NCBI GenBank assembly: GCA_006538405.1
Contig: BJKQ01000011.1
Coordinates: 683,501 to 747,500, forward strand
Reading direction: 5' to 3'
Source: Hansfordia pulvinata
Lineage: Eukaryota > Ascomycota > Sordariomycetes > Xylariales
Length of the DNA: 64,000 nucleotides
Below, piece by piece: positions 20,111 through 33,009 of this stretch. Under the pieces are notes generated by a model. It worked only from the letters and a program-made list of their open reading frames with translations, searched no databases and was not told where the DNA came from. The stretch's first letter is position 1. Every line of letters starts with the position of its first letter. The position numbers and the translations under genes were made by a program.

Positions 20111-23100
20111 TCACAAGAAACCTTTGGTCAGACTCGGCGCCCGGTTGAGCGAGCTCTTGCGGCGGGGTATCTCGACGCCGTTGCTGGTAGCTGACGCGTC
20201 CTCATCCTCGTCCTCTGCGTCGGCCACTGTACTGCGCAGGGCACTCTGCCTGCGGTGCCCCGACTCGAAGGCCGGGGTCCCAAGACGACTGGTGCCGCTG
20301 CTGCCCGGTCTGCCGCCGCCGCGCTTCCACATGTCAAGCTCACGCTCTAGGCGCTGGCAGCGGTCCCGCTCCTCTCGCAGCTCTCTCTCTGCGCGGCGAG
20401 CACCCAGCTGCTGGTCACTTTCCGAGGCCTGCAGCTCGTCGATGGTCGTCAGAAGCTTGTCCGCCCGATCCCGGAGCCGGGCCGCGTCCTCCGCCGCTTG
20501 CGCCGCCTGCTTGTCCTTGCGCTCAAGCTGGGACTGGAGGTCCTTGACCGTCCGGTCCACGTTGCGCACAGATCGCGCCGACTTGGTTCGTTCGGACTCC
20601 TGTTCCTCGAGTTGGGATTCCAGCTGTGATACGGGTGAGATGGTTGGTTAGCCGAGCTCTCTATTCTCCTTGTTTGCGGTCGTGGCGGGAGGTGGTGAGC
20701 CTGCGGAGTATGGACGACAGGGGCCGTTTCGTAGGCGGCGTCTCTGTGGTCCCGGGGGCGTCCGCAGCAGGGGAACTCTCCCAGACTTCTTCTTGTCTCT
20801 CTGTTTCGGTGTCCGGTGCAGGGGATCGGGGATGGGGGCGTGGACCGAGGGTCTGTGTACTAACTTCTTGAATGCGTTTATGCAGGAACTTGATGTCCTG
20901 ACTACCGGAGGAGTATCCCTTGGTCTCGAGATCGACGAGGCGGACTTGAGCCTCGTTCAGGCTCTTCTCCAGCGCCGCCTTGGACCGGGTCAGCTCGACA
21001 CAAGTCTCGCGCTCGGCCACAATCTCTCTTTGCATCTCGTTCGTCAGGGCTTCGGCGCGGCGCATCTTCTCGACGGCGGCCGTGACAATGTCCTCGCTCT
21101 GCGCCAGGCTGGACTTGAGCTCCAGGATCTCCTTGTCCGTGCTGGCGGCGTTGCGCAGAGAAGGGCTCTCGCTGTTTGCCAGGTCCTCCAGCCCGGCCTT
21201 GGCCTCCTGAAGCCGTGCCTCGACGCTGTGCTTCTCGCGGGCGAGCGCGTCGCGCTCCGCGGCCATGTCGTCCACGTTGGTGCGGAGGCTGCGGACCTGC
21301 GACAGCAGGCTGACGATCTTGCTCTGGGCGTCGTTGTGCGCCGTGTTGGCTTCGTCGCGAGACGCAATCACGTCGTCCAGCGTGGCCTCGAGGCGCGACT
21401 TCTCCTTGGACCACGTCGAGCTGTTGAGAACCTCGTCGTCCCACTTGGAACGCAGGTCGTCGAGCTCCTCCCGCAGGCGCGAGATCTCGGACTGCTTGTA
21501 CAGCTTCTCCTCGCGGGCCAGGTCCAGCTCCTTGGTGAGCGTGGCGTACTCGGCCTGGTACTTCTTGCGGGTCTGCTCCATGCTGGACTCCTTGTCCTGG
21601 ATGTCGATGGCCCGCTGGTTCCGGTAGTCCTCGAGCTCGTGCTGCAACCGCTTCTTAGATGACATGGCGGACGCGAGGTCGCTGGAAACGTCCTCGAGCT
21701 TCTCCTCGAGACGCTGGTTCTGGCGCTGGAGGTCTTCCATGCTGCCGTCGGATTTGTTGCGCTGGGACATTATCTCAGCGCAAGTCTCCTCGGCCTCCTT
21801 GGCCTGCGCCTTGGCGAACTGCTCGGCCCGCGACGCCTTGAGGACCGCAATCTCGGCCTGCTCGAGCTTGCTGAAGTACTCGTCGGCGCGGCCCTTGTAC
21901 ATCTCCAGGCTCGAGGTGACGTCGGCGAGCTTGGAGCTCTCGGCGTCGAGTCGGATCTGGATGTCGGCAAACTCCTGGAGGAGCTGGCTGCGGCTCGATG
22001 CCTCCTGTTCTCGGGCCACCGTCATCTCTTGCAGGTCGGACCTCGAGTCCCGAAGCTCGACCTCGAGACTGGCGCGGTCCCGGCGGATCTTCTCAAAGTG
22101 CTCCTTGACGTCGGTGAGTTCGGCCACCACGTCGTTGTGGCTGTGGAGCAGCGAGCGGCGCGAGTCTTCCTGGCTGTTGAGCAGGTCCAGGATCTCCTCG
22201 TGGGACCTCATCTGGATGTCGCGGACCGACAGCTCGCCGGTTCTCATGCTTTTCTCGAGCGTGGAGAGCTTCCGGCTCGAGTCGTCGAGCATGTCGTGCA
22301 GGCGGCTGTTGGCCTGCTCCAGCTTGTGCATCCGGCGCACCGACGGGCTCTCGTCGTAGCCGTTGCTGTTGCCGTTGCCGATCTCGCGGACCGGGGTGGA
22401 CCGCTCGACCTGGCTCTGGAGGTGCCGGTTTTGCATCTGCGCCAGCTGGAGCTGGTTCTGGAGCTCTTCGACTTCGGCCTTGAGGTCCTGGCGGTTGTTG
22501 AAGCTGAGGACGTCGGCTGTGCGGTCTGACCTGCCCGAGTCCGGCACGGCCTCGTTCTCGTGGTGGTTGTTATTGTTGTTGTTGCCGTTCGCGTTGCCCT
22601 TTCGCGTGGGAGTCGTGGCGTTGGACAGTTGCCTCAGCTTTGTCCGCCGCTGCGTGGGAGAGCCATTGAACGGAGCCTCGTTAGGGTGAATCTCTTCGAG
22701 GCGTGGACGCGCCGGAGACTCCCCCCGGGCCGCTCGCAGCTCGTGGAGTTGGCTCTCGGCGTTGGTGCGCGCCGCCGTCTGGACTCTGACGTTTTGCTGC
22801 AGCTCCTCAATCTTCCGCACCATGTCGAAGTTCTTGCTTATGATGTTATCGTGGCTGCCGTCCGACTGGCTGGGGATGTTCACTTCGGGGTCGACGGCCT
22901 TGAGCACGCGCACCATCTGCGAACGGAGCTCCTCGAGCTCTTTGCCGCGCGAGTCGATCGTCACCTGCATGGTGCGGACTGTGTTCTGCGCCTGGCCGCG
23001 CAGCTGCCGCTCCGACTCGATGGTGCGGTTGGCCTCGGCCAGCTGGACGTTCATGTTGGAGGACGCCTTCTCGGCATTGCGACTGGACTTGACTTCGCGG

Positions 23101-26100
23101 GCCACCTCGTGGTTGAGGTCCTCCACGCTGAGCTGCAGCTTTTCGACGCGCTTCTCGAGGCCAGCCGAAGTCAGCTGGGACTCGCCCAGCTGTTTGTTGA
23201 GCTTGGCGTTCTGCTCCTCGAGCCTGGCCTTCTCGCGCTGCAGCGTGACGAGCTGGCCCCTGGAGGCTTCACTAGCCCTCGAGGACGACCTCGCGATCTC
23301 GAGACCCTTGTGCTGGAGCTTGTTGAGCAGGGCCCGGTTGTCGTTCTCCGAGGCCGTCAGGCGACCCTTGACCGTGACCAGCTCGCGCTCGAGTCTCTCC
23401 TTGGCCTGGTCGTTCTTCAGACCGAACTCCCCCGACTCGATCATGAACTTGTTGAGGTCCTCGACCTGGTGGTTGAGCTTCTCGCACTCGGCTTCGAACC
23501 AGCTGAGCCGTTCATGTGTCGCGTCGAGGTCTTTTTGCAGGCTGGACTCGCGTTCGCGGGCGACGCGCATGGCGTTGCGCTCGCCGGCTTCCTCGGCGTT
23601 CATGCGAGCTTCCTCCGCCTGAGACTTGGCAATGCGCAGACGCCGGATCTCCTCGCGAGCGTCGTCCCGCTCCTTCTCCACAGCAGCACGGGCATCCATA
23701 GTCCTCCGTAGCTTATCTTGCTGGAGATAGAGCTCTTTTTCAATCGTGATCTTGGCCTCCTTGAGCTGCTCGTGCTCCTCCTGCAGCGCGTTGAACTTGT
23801 GCTCGGCAATAAGCGCCACGTCGTCGCGAGACTGTCGCTCCCGGCTCAGCTCCACCTGGATGTTATACAGCTGGTCCTTGAGGTCTTTGATCTGTGTTTC
23901 CAGCACCTCCCGGTTCTTGTTCGCCTGGGCGTCCTCGGATAGTCGCTCTTCGAGGAGCTGCTTGGCGTCTTGTGCCTCACGCTTCAGCTGGGACTGCTGT
24001 GACTTCATTGCGGTCATCTCGGCTTGGACCTCATGCAGCCGCGCAGCCGTCTTCTCCTTCTCAGCTGAGAGCGATTTGCGCTGCTCTTCGAAGTGGCGTT
24101 GGTCGATCTCATACTTCTTGTTGTCGCCCCGCAAGATGGCAAGTTCGCTCTCCTTCTTCCTGACAAGGTCCTCGTAGTCGGTAGACGTCTTGGAGAGCTG
24201 CGAGAGTTGCTGCTGGACGTCTCGGTTTTCTCTGGCCAGAGTTTGCTCCCGCGTCTTGGTCGACTGGAGGTCTTTCTGGAGGGAGGCGATCTTGACATCG
24301 GCATCCTGCTCCGACTTGAGATGCTTGCTCTCCATGTCCTTGACCTTGCGATCCTTCAGCGACAGCTGGCTTTGTAGCATCTTGATCTCGTCGGCCAGAG
24401 CCGCTTCTTGAGCACTGCGGTCCGCCTGTTTCTGGGAGACCTCGAGAATCTCGTTTTCTAGATCGGCAGTCCGAGTGTCCAACTCGGATTTCTCCTCCTC
24501 GAGCTTGGCGATCAGGGCGGCAGCTTGTTCGAGCTGGGACCGATACTTCTCAACCTCTTGCTCAGAGCGCTTTTTCGCTTCCAGGAGGTCGTCGAGTTGA
24601 TCTTCCAGCTTCTCCTGGTCCTCCATGGCGCCCTTGAGCTCCTCCTCAAGCTCTCCTTCTCGAACTTGGAGACGCTTAAAGATTTCTTCCTTGTCCAGAG
24701 CTAGTGCGCGTTCACTCTCAAGGACCTGCTGTGTGCGCATGAGGTCGGCGTGGCAGTTGCGCCTCTCCTCTTCGAGTCTGTCGCGGCTCTCGGCTTCTTG
24801 TCGCATCTTGTCGTTGAGCAGCTTGATCTTCTCGTCCCTGCGCTTCACTTCGATAGCCGTCCGCGTAGCACCCATGAGGGGCTTCATCTTGATCAGAAGC
24901 TGCCACCAAGGGTTCTCGCACAGCTCCGAGTAGACGTTGAAGTTTCTTTGGATCACGCGTGTGGCTTCGGCGCGGTAGAGCTTCTTGAACGCGCTCCGGC
25001 GAGTGACGTATCCGCGGGCCATCGCTTGGAACCGCGACATGATCTCGCTGATGAGTGCCTCACGCTGCTCCTCCAACTCGGCAAGCACCCCCGCACGGAA
25101 GAAGACCTTCGTAAGGCCCACCCGGTATAGGGACTTGTCCAGCGCGATCTTGTCGAGCATTAGGGCGGCAGCCGTCTGCCCCTCGAGATAGCCCTTGGGG
25201 AGGTCGCGGCAAAGCACCTCATATCGCTGGCGGAATTCGGCAAAGGGAAGTCTGTTGGGGAAGCCGGTGCGAGCAATTCTTATTCCCTCGAGAACACCGT
25301 TGCACCGCAGCTGGTCCAAGACTAGCAGCTTGTTGAACTGCTTCGGCCGCTTCTTGTGGTTCGGGAGAATACAGCGAACAAAGTGAGGGTGAGTCGAGTG
25401 CAGCTGGGCCATCAGGCTCGAGAGCTGTTCTTTGTGCCTTTGAGCCACGGTGCGGAACAACCCCTTCTTCACCCGACTCCGTGCGCCTCCAGCATCGTCA
25501 TCGGTGTCGGCACAGTCGGCGAAGAGATTGGCGATGTGCTTGTTATCGGACCCCGCTAAGAGACGCGTCACGTTGTCGTTGAGGGGGTCTTTGTTCTTCT
25601 CCAGCCATCCATTGGTCGAGTACTCCACATCGGCAGCGTAGTGTGTCAGGATGAAGCCTTGAGTCGATCCGGGTCTTGAGGGCCGGTATTTGCTGGATTT
25701 CTTGTCCCAGAGAGAGTTGAGCTTCTCGGTGAATGACTTGTCGGTCGCTTTCGGCATGACACTGTCCTCATCGAGGCAGGAGAAAACACCGATCGGGTTG
25801 GGAAGCTCTATGAGGTCGATTGTGGGCTGGAGGTCTCGGCCGAAGTCAATGAACTGCCATTCGATTTGCTCTCTGGCGTATTCTTCCTGCTCCAGGACGA
25901 ACATGTGGTGGTTGAAGAATTGCTGGAGCTTTTCGTTGGTGTAGTTGATGCACAGCTGCTCAAAGCTGTTCTCCTCAAAGATTTCAAAGCCTGCGATATC
26001 CAGGACACCAATGAAGTTGGAGTCGTCCCCACTGAGACCTCCACGGTCCAGTTGGCGGTTGATTCTGTTGACCAAGTCCCCGAAGCCGCGCTCGTAGATA

Positions 26101-27732
26101 CCCTTGGCCAGGGCGTCCACTCCTAAACGAACTTGGTCCGGCGTTTGCACCTTCTCGACCCACTCGCGGCCGGCTTTGACTTTGGGGTGAAGCAAGCCCT
26201 GGAGGAAGGGTTCTAGTGAAATGCCGAGAAGCTGGCACACTCTCCCCGCAACCTCCTTTGCATCCGGGGCGAGTCGAGCTTGATCCGTGCTCCGGCTTTC
26301 CTTGACAACGGCGATATTCCCGAGGTGAAGAACAGCTGCGACTGTGCGCAGAATGGAGGATTGGTCTTTGTCGGAGAAGCCCATAACGTTGAATGCTTCC
26401 ATGAGAGATTCCCACTCGTCTCTGTCTGAAATGCCGGAGATGGATTCGTGGCCCTCCCGAGTGTAATTGAAGTCTTCCACATCCATCCCGTCGAGCAAGA
26501 ACTCTCGCCTCATGGACGAGCTGACACCCTTCAGAAGCTGGTAGAAGACGTGGTAGTTGCGCTCCTGCGAGTTGATGCGAACGACTCTGGACTTTTCCAA
26601 AAGGTACCAGTCGATGAACGCACCCGCGATGGCGCCATTGCGGGCAATTTCTATGCGGATAAACTTTCCAAAGCGTGACGAGTTGTTATTCCGGACAGTC
26701 TGCGCATTTCCAAAGGCTTCCAGTATAGGGTTGGCGCGCAGGATTTGTTGTGATAAATTGGAGTGCTGCCCTCTGCTCTTCACGGGGCCCTCGGCGTGAG
26801 CCACCGCTGCAAGGTATTGGATAACCTTCTTTGTGTTTTCCGTCTTTCCGGCACCGGATTCACCGGTTACAAGAATGCTCTGATTATGGCCTTCCTCGAC
26901 CAGATTTCTGAACGCCTCGTCCGCCATGGCAAATATGTGTGGTTTTGTGTCGTCGCGACTGCGGCCCTTGTACATGTTGATGTACTCGTTGCTGTATATA
27001 GGGAGAGGGCAGTAGGGGTTGACGGTGACTAAGAAGAGGCCGGAGTAGGTGTAAATCAAGTCGGATTGGTATCTCGTGTGGAGATTGTGCACGACGGACG
27101 CTTCGTTGAGGTGAGTAAGTTCGGCCATGTCATTTGCCTTGTCGAACTTGGCAGGGTTGACTTTATCTACGCTTTCCCCGTCGACCTCTCGTTGCTGCAT
27201 TCAAAGGCTGGTTAGAATGGGGATTACCACCAGGCGGGGGGGAAATGGTCAGGAGTCTGCTTACCGTCCCGTCGTCACATTGGACAAGGATCTTGCCGCC
27301 GCCCAGCTCCTCGACCACCCAGCCCTTCACGAAAGCAGCCTGAGGGTCTCGCAGCCAGACGTAACGCTTGCCAGAGAAGTCATTCTCGCCCTCGATACCC
27401 TTGACCACGTCTATACTCCTCCGCATGTCTTCTGTCTTGATGAAAGAGGGGGCAAATGTGGTCGAGTTGGGCGTGGCGCCCCGTGAGGACTCGCGATGAT
27501 GCCGTGGAGCATTGTTGATGGCGGGGCCAAAGGGGCTAGTGATGGATGTTTGGGATTGGGTGCGAGCGTGGGAGCTTGGCGAGGCGACGGCCGTGAGCGG
27601 CGTCTGAGAGAACATGGCGGACTTGGGGCGGCCTGCCACAGCGGAAGTCGCGGGGGCAGGGGCTGGAGCAGGAGCTGGCGATGGTGATGCCGACCCGGGA
27701 CGGGCGAAAGGGTTATTGCGTCGTATCGACAT
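20111..27732 (-). CDS. class II myosin heavy chain
   Basis: Actin motor of the contractile ring used for septation in filamentous fungi. Three exons, 27732-27265, 27194-20865 and 20623-20111, give 2,436 residues; introns are 70 and 241 bp. After a Pro/Ala/Ser-rich N-terminal extension there is a myosin SH3-like segment (YVWLRDPQAAFVKGW), then the motor with P-loop GESGAGKT at about 267-274, switch I NNNSSRFGKF, switch II DIAGFEIFEENSFEQ, and actin-binding HPHFVRCILPNHKKRP. A short neck (SRFQAMARGYVTRRS) and about 1,500 residues of heptad-rich coiled coil follow. A low-complexity Asn/Gly stretch and proline-containing breaks occur near residues 1,690-1,760. The last exon extends the coiled coil and ends in a Ser/Arg-rich tail. 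Length and layout match fungal MYO2/MyoB-type myosins. If the second intron is retained, translation ends at 20661 instead. Confidence 0.95.
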
Positions 27733-29532
27733 GATGGCGGTTGTCGAGCATCAAGGCATGCGATCTGCTTATGAAATGCAAGCAGAAGCGGCCAGCGTAT
27801 AAGGCATAGGTGCAGCGCGGTGCCGTTCGCGTTGCCAGTTGCGCGCGTGGTCTGGAGCAGTTACACTGGCGAGGCGATGGAGAGGCGTGCCCGTCGGCTG
27901 CGACGGGAGAGTATGGCGTGAAGGCGAGGTAGGCTGACAAGCAAGAGACAGCGCGAGCAGAAGGCGGGGACTCGATCAAAGCCTGCGTTGAGCCAGCAAC
28001 ATGGAGATGGGCCAGAGAAGCAGAGGAGAGGCAGAGTCGTCGGGCTGTCTCAAGTCGGGCCACAGAGGAGGGGCCGGCTCACTGAAGGGGTTTTGGGGGG
28101 TTGTGGTGGTTGACCCTCGCGGTCCGGTGTGGAATGGGATGGCCAAGAGGTGTCGTCTGGGCTTAGGGATGGTCGAGGGACTGACGACGATAAGGTTGTT
28201 GACTTGGGCCTGACAGCCGCGAGTATGACGCCGGGCCATAGCAACGTGGGCAACCAATTAGGCGCGGTGCGGTGTCAAAAGTAAACAATCGTCGATTCCG
28301 GGTTAGCGTGTGTCCATCGCGGCAGTCGCATCGGTGGCGACTGTGCATGTGGGTTACTTCGCAGGTACGAGTACGAGTACTCCGCACCAACATTGGTAGC
28401 TAGGGTACTTGCTGGTTCTCAGGCTCCCTTCCTCAGATTGCACAGTATTGGCATTCCGATATGGGTTTCTTATGACGGGAGTATTGGATGTCTTGACGAT
28501 TCATTGCCTTCCAGTTCGCAAGGGGCACCGCCAATGAACGGTCGCGAAAGAGCATTGACTTCCCGTGTGTGAAATCATTGTATTCCAAATCGCGTGAATT
28601 CTTGCGCCCACGAAATAGGCACGAGCGGCGTCTGACGGATGCGATCTTGTTACATGTAGGTAATGCTTCTGGCTGGCGGTTTTTGCATGGTTTCATCAAA
28701 CTGTCACCATGGACAAACAAGCGCATGCAAACAAACCACTGGTTTGCCGAATCATTTGGCCTGTATACGGTAGCTGGGAGTCGGTCAGGCACTGAGCCAA
28801 CATCCCATTTTACTTCGAAGAAGTGAAAGAACCTTAGTGATCATTTACGAGTACCGTGGGTGCTTGGGTACCTCAGGCTCAGCATCAACCAGGCTGCGCA
28901 AGCTGGTACCGTTTTGGTGTCTGTTGGAACGTGCGAGTTGGGGTACGTCACCTGCGGTCTGTGAGACCCTTAGGCATGTAGATGTACGCAAATCCTCGAG
29001 ACACGTGGGCTGCCTTCCTTGTACAGACACTTAGGTCCGGACTTGGGAGGCGGCTGGTATGGCCCATTCAGCTCCGACCTGCGGCCCAGCGCTACAATTC
29101 GCATCCCACGACTTTGTCGCGGCCACCCTCTTTTCTCCATCCACCACACCCAGCAGCTGTCACGACATCACCGGCACCGCGGCATCGGGCTTCACCTTTA
29201 TCTCTTGCTGCTCGTCGCACTCGACTTTTACGCATTATTCGTGTCCCCTGAACTAGGCACGAAATCAGCTACCAGCCATTTTCCTTGCTTCTCTTCCACC
29301 CTAACTCCCCATTCCGGAGTCTGGCTCGCTTCCTCAATTGCTTTGCGCCTCTGCCATCCGCCTGTCTCGTCATGCACATATCCCATCGCAATCGGACAAC
29401 TCTTCTGAACAACCTCCTTCTTCCCTGAAGCCCGTTTCGGTCTACTAGTTCCTCAGTAACGACCGAATACCCTGCCGTCATTTCGCAGACGCGACGCATT
29501 TCCCTACGCACGCCGAAGACGCCACCGGACCC
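27733..29532. other. 1.8-kb divergent promoter region
   Basis: Lies between the myosin (-) and Red1-like (+) genes. Three TACGAGTA octamers occur (28366 and 28372 overlapping, 28846). The pyrimidine-rich DNA from about 29100 to 29500 looks like the 5' leader of the Red1-like gene. No other gene was seen. Confidence 0.5.
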
Positions 29533-32500
29533 ATGGCGCAGAACTCCAGCCTTAATAGCCAGCATCCTGGTCTCTCCCACCCGTTGCCGCCCACACCTGG
29601 GTCCTTCATGAGCGCTCCAACCGCCAGCCAGTTTACACGGGCTGCATACGATCACAATGCCAGCAGAATACCGGGTCTTGCTTTTGGCGCTCCCCAATCC
29701 GCCGCCTCGGGCGCGTCAACAAGCAGGGATCAAAAAGTCACCTCGGGCGCTGAGGACGGCGAGCTGAGCGATGACTTTGATGGTGAATTCGAAGATCTCT
29801 ACGAGCCCAAAGAACCAACTTCAAGAACAACACACGCAGCGATACCACACATCGCGCGCAATCCGGCACTCGCAATCTCGCTGGAACGCGTCGACAGTGC
29901 CACCGACGCCGATGCCGACGGCTCCTCCATCTACGACAGCAACTCCCCTGCTCCACAGCCCCAGAAAAGCACCAGCAACGTTCTAGAGAGCAACCCGGCT
30001 TCGCAGCATGCTGCCGATGACGATTATTCGCCCGAAGACGATTGGGAGCCAGAACCCGCACAGCCGGAACGCCAGAAATCCGGGTCGTACTCCCCATTTT
30101 TGTCGCCTCGCGAGGTAGATCAGGAAGACATTGCCACAAAGCAAACCATGTCAGGCAAACAAGACACGGCGAAACCCTCTCCGGCCCAATTACATGATAT
30201 CCAGCAACCCAGCCCCAGCGCTCACAGCGATCCCACTATCTCTCTCCCTGTTCCCAAGGAGAATGCCCCCGTCCCTGCATCTGCTACGATCTCCGTGTCG
30301 CAGGCCAAAAAGAAGGCTCAAGCAGCTATCTTGGGACTCTGGTCTCATAAAGTCCGTTTTCAGAATTATCTCGACGAAGGGTTCGATGAACCTTTTGTTC
30401 GCAGCCTCTTTACAGAACTCGGTCTCGACATGTCTCTCTCCAAGCCCACCAGTCAACATGACGGCAAAGGTATAGCTGCAGCCTCCGGCCGAGACGCGAC
30501 GCACCTGCAACCGCCTTCTGCTACGCAAAGGCCATCTTCTACATCGCCTACAGAGAGACCAAGCCCCATTGAATCGTCATCTGAGAGTGCGAACAAGACG
30601 GGAGCAGCATCTGCCGCCAAAACAGCCGCCGAGGAGCGCAAGGAGAGAATCGCTAGGAAGCTGGCCGCCAAGGCACAAAAGCCCGTGACTCCTGTGATCA
30701 GTGCTCATCAGCCCATGACAGTCGGAGCTGCTTACGCTGCCAGGAACTCGCCAGCAGGCGCTTCTGCCGCCTTCGAGGCCTCGGCAAAGGCCAAAACACG
30801 AGCTGAAAACAACGCTCGCATTCAACAAAAGCTCGCAGCTTTGAAGCAAAAAGAGATTGAGAAAGCCAAAGCAGCCAGCGATCCATCCTCTCAAGCCCAG
30901 AGTCAAGAGTCGGAAGTCAACCTGGCACAAGTTAGCAAGGCCACTCTATCTGCACTCGACTCCATTCGTGCGTCGCCTGGCATGACACATAACATCCGCG
31001 ACAGTCAGGCCACCCCCGCGAAGACCACTGCCCCAGGGTCGGGTCGGAATTCAAAATCACCAGGCCTGCCGTTTTCCAACGAGGTCTTGTCTCAGACCAA
31101 AACCCGCACCTTGAAGCGCCCCGTCGCTTCAGATTTCGACGAACCTCGAAAGCAAAACGACACATGGAAACGAAACAAAACCCAAGACACTCTCGTAATA
31201 GACGTCAGTGACGATGAAGATGTGGATATGGAGATTGGCTCTCCGACTGAAGAGGCCGATGCCTCAATTCCGTACTTGCCCGACACGACCCCGTACGCCT
31301 CCTTCGCCACACACCCGCCTCTCTCCGATCACGCTTTGCGCCGGGCGCTTTTGAGTCCAGGGGGTACTCCAGCGGGAGGGGCCACGCCGCCAAAAGGTGC
31401 CAAGCTAGACTTGCTGCACGGAAGAATCGAGGAGATGAAGCGCAAGATCGCCGAGGCTGAGGCTAAGAAAACAAAATCCAACACCAGCACGCCAATACCC
31501 GAGGCACTTGCAAGCGCTGCGTCCACCAGGACTTCATCTCCAATGGTCGATTCCACGAGACTCCCGAAGCCAAGCGAAGCGCAAGGTCCCCGGCTGGCTG
31601 CTAGGGCCCGAGATAGAATGGCCAGCTATCAGAAAGAGCTCGAGGAATTGGACATGCGTGAACGGGAGTTCCTCAAGAAAATCAGACAGGAGAGGATCAG
31701 TATGCAAGCCGAGCTTGCACGACTGGCGCGGGAAGAGGAAGAAACCCATTCGGCAGAGTGGGAGAATACCTCCCGGTCGACAAAGGCCAATGGTAAGTGC
31801 CCACAGCCTTCATATCACGGTGTTATCTTAAGGGCTGTAACTGATTCAGAACAGAAACGACAGCATCTACAGAGGACCTCACGCACTCGAATACCATGGA
31901 AGACCAGACAGATACGCAACCACCGGCTGATCTGGCTACGTTCGGCCTTGGCGTTGATAACGTTCTTGGTATTCACAACATGAACCCAGCACCAGAAACC
32001 GTTGCCGGCGAGGCGAATCGAGACACAGCTTATCTGGCTAAGGACGATGATGAGGATGAGGATGTTGAGATGGACCAATCATCATCTTCAAGCAGTGACT
32101 CAGAGGAGGATGATGGCCCCAATCAACCTGCAGCATCCCAAGGAAATCAAGCGGACTCGACGGATTCCAGTGACGATACATCTTCTGAATCAGATCAAGA
32201 CGACTCGAGCGTGGACCTCCCGAACGAAGGAGCCCAATTGGATGGCTCTCGCACTACCGACTCCACTGTGCCGGCTGGATTGGCTGGCAATCGCCACGGG
32301 GTCGACACTAAATCGGCAGACTCGTCCCACAAGGGCGGCGCTGAAATACACGAACCCCCGATGCCTGATGCATTGCCGGCCATTGGTGAAGCCAGTCACC
32401 AGTCTACTATGAGAACCGCCCAAGCCAAACAAGTAGTAGAACTCTACTCTTCAGGCCGCCACCTACTAACGGGGTCACAGGATACGTCACCCATGGCGAC

Positions 32501-33009
32501 AGACCCTTTAGCATATCAAAGCCCCCTCGAGTGCTTCCGTGCTTACCGACTCCATCCGAAATTTATCGCCTCCATTCCTGGGGGCCTCAAGTCATTGACG
32601 TACAGCTTCAAAATTGACGCAAACAAACAAATCTGCCCAGAAGCACTCGCTGGCGAACCGTGCCTCAAGGGCGACGCCTGCGATTATCAACATTTCGAGA
32701 AAATGGCGGTGTCCGGTGAGTGATGGGTTGAGAATACAAAATACGAATTGGGCCCTTCTTATGTAGGGGATGGCTGACTTCTTACCACATCTCTCAGAGG
32801 GCGAGATCATCACGCAGCTTGGCGCATCCGACATGTTTGAGGGGGAAGCGAAAACTCGCTTCATTGACGGCCTGAGAAAAGTTCTGGACGAGCTCAAAGC
32901 GAACAAGATCAAAGATTTTGACGGTATCACCAAGGCCATCGTTCAGTATCGAGCCTCGTTCACTGAGGACAAGACCAGGATCCTCAACTTGAACGGGGTT
33001 GTGATCTGA
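29533..33009 (+). CDS. Red1/ZFC3H1-like zinc-finger protein (MTREC/PAXT-type scaffold)
   Basis: Three exons, 29533-31792, 31855-32715 and 32798-33009, give 1,110 residues; introns are 62 and 82 bp with GTAAGT and GTGAGT donors. The protein is mostly disordered (Ser, Pro, Ala, acidic tracts). It has an early acidic block (GELSDDFDGEFEDLYEP), short Lys/Ala-rich helices near 340-460, a predicted coiled coil near 690-740 (RDRMASYQKELEELDMRERE) and a second Ser/Asp-rich tract. Near the C-terminus FRAYRLHPKFIASIPGGLKS leads into a C-x8-C-x5-C-x3-H zinc finger (C1014, C1023, C1029, H1033), as in the putative zinc-finger domain of fission-yeast Red1 and human ZFC3H1. Those proteins tether Mtr4-type helicases to the exosome for nuclear RNA decay. 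The assignment rests on this C-terminal block and the architecture. Confidence 0.75.

Noticed and set aside
20670..24411. Several long plus-strand open frames opposite the myosin gene
   Set aside because: They are antisense shadows of coiled-coil coding DNA, Leu/Ser/Arg-rich and without motifs.
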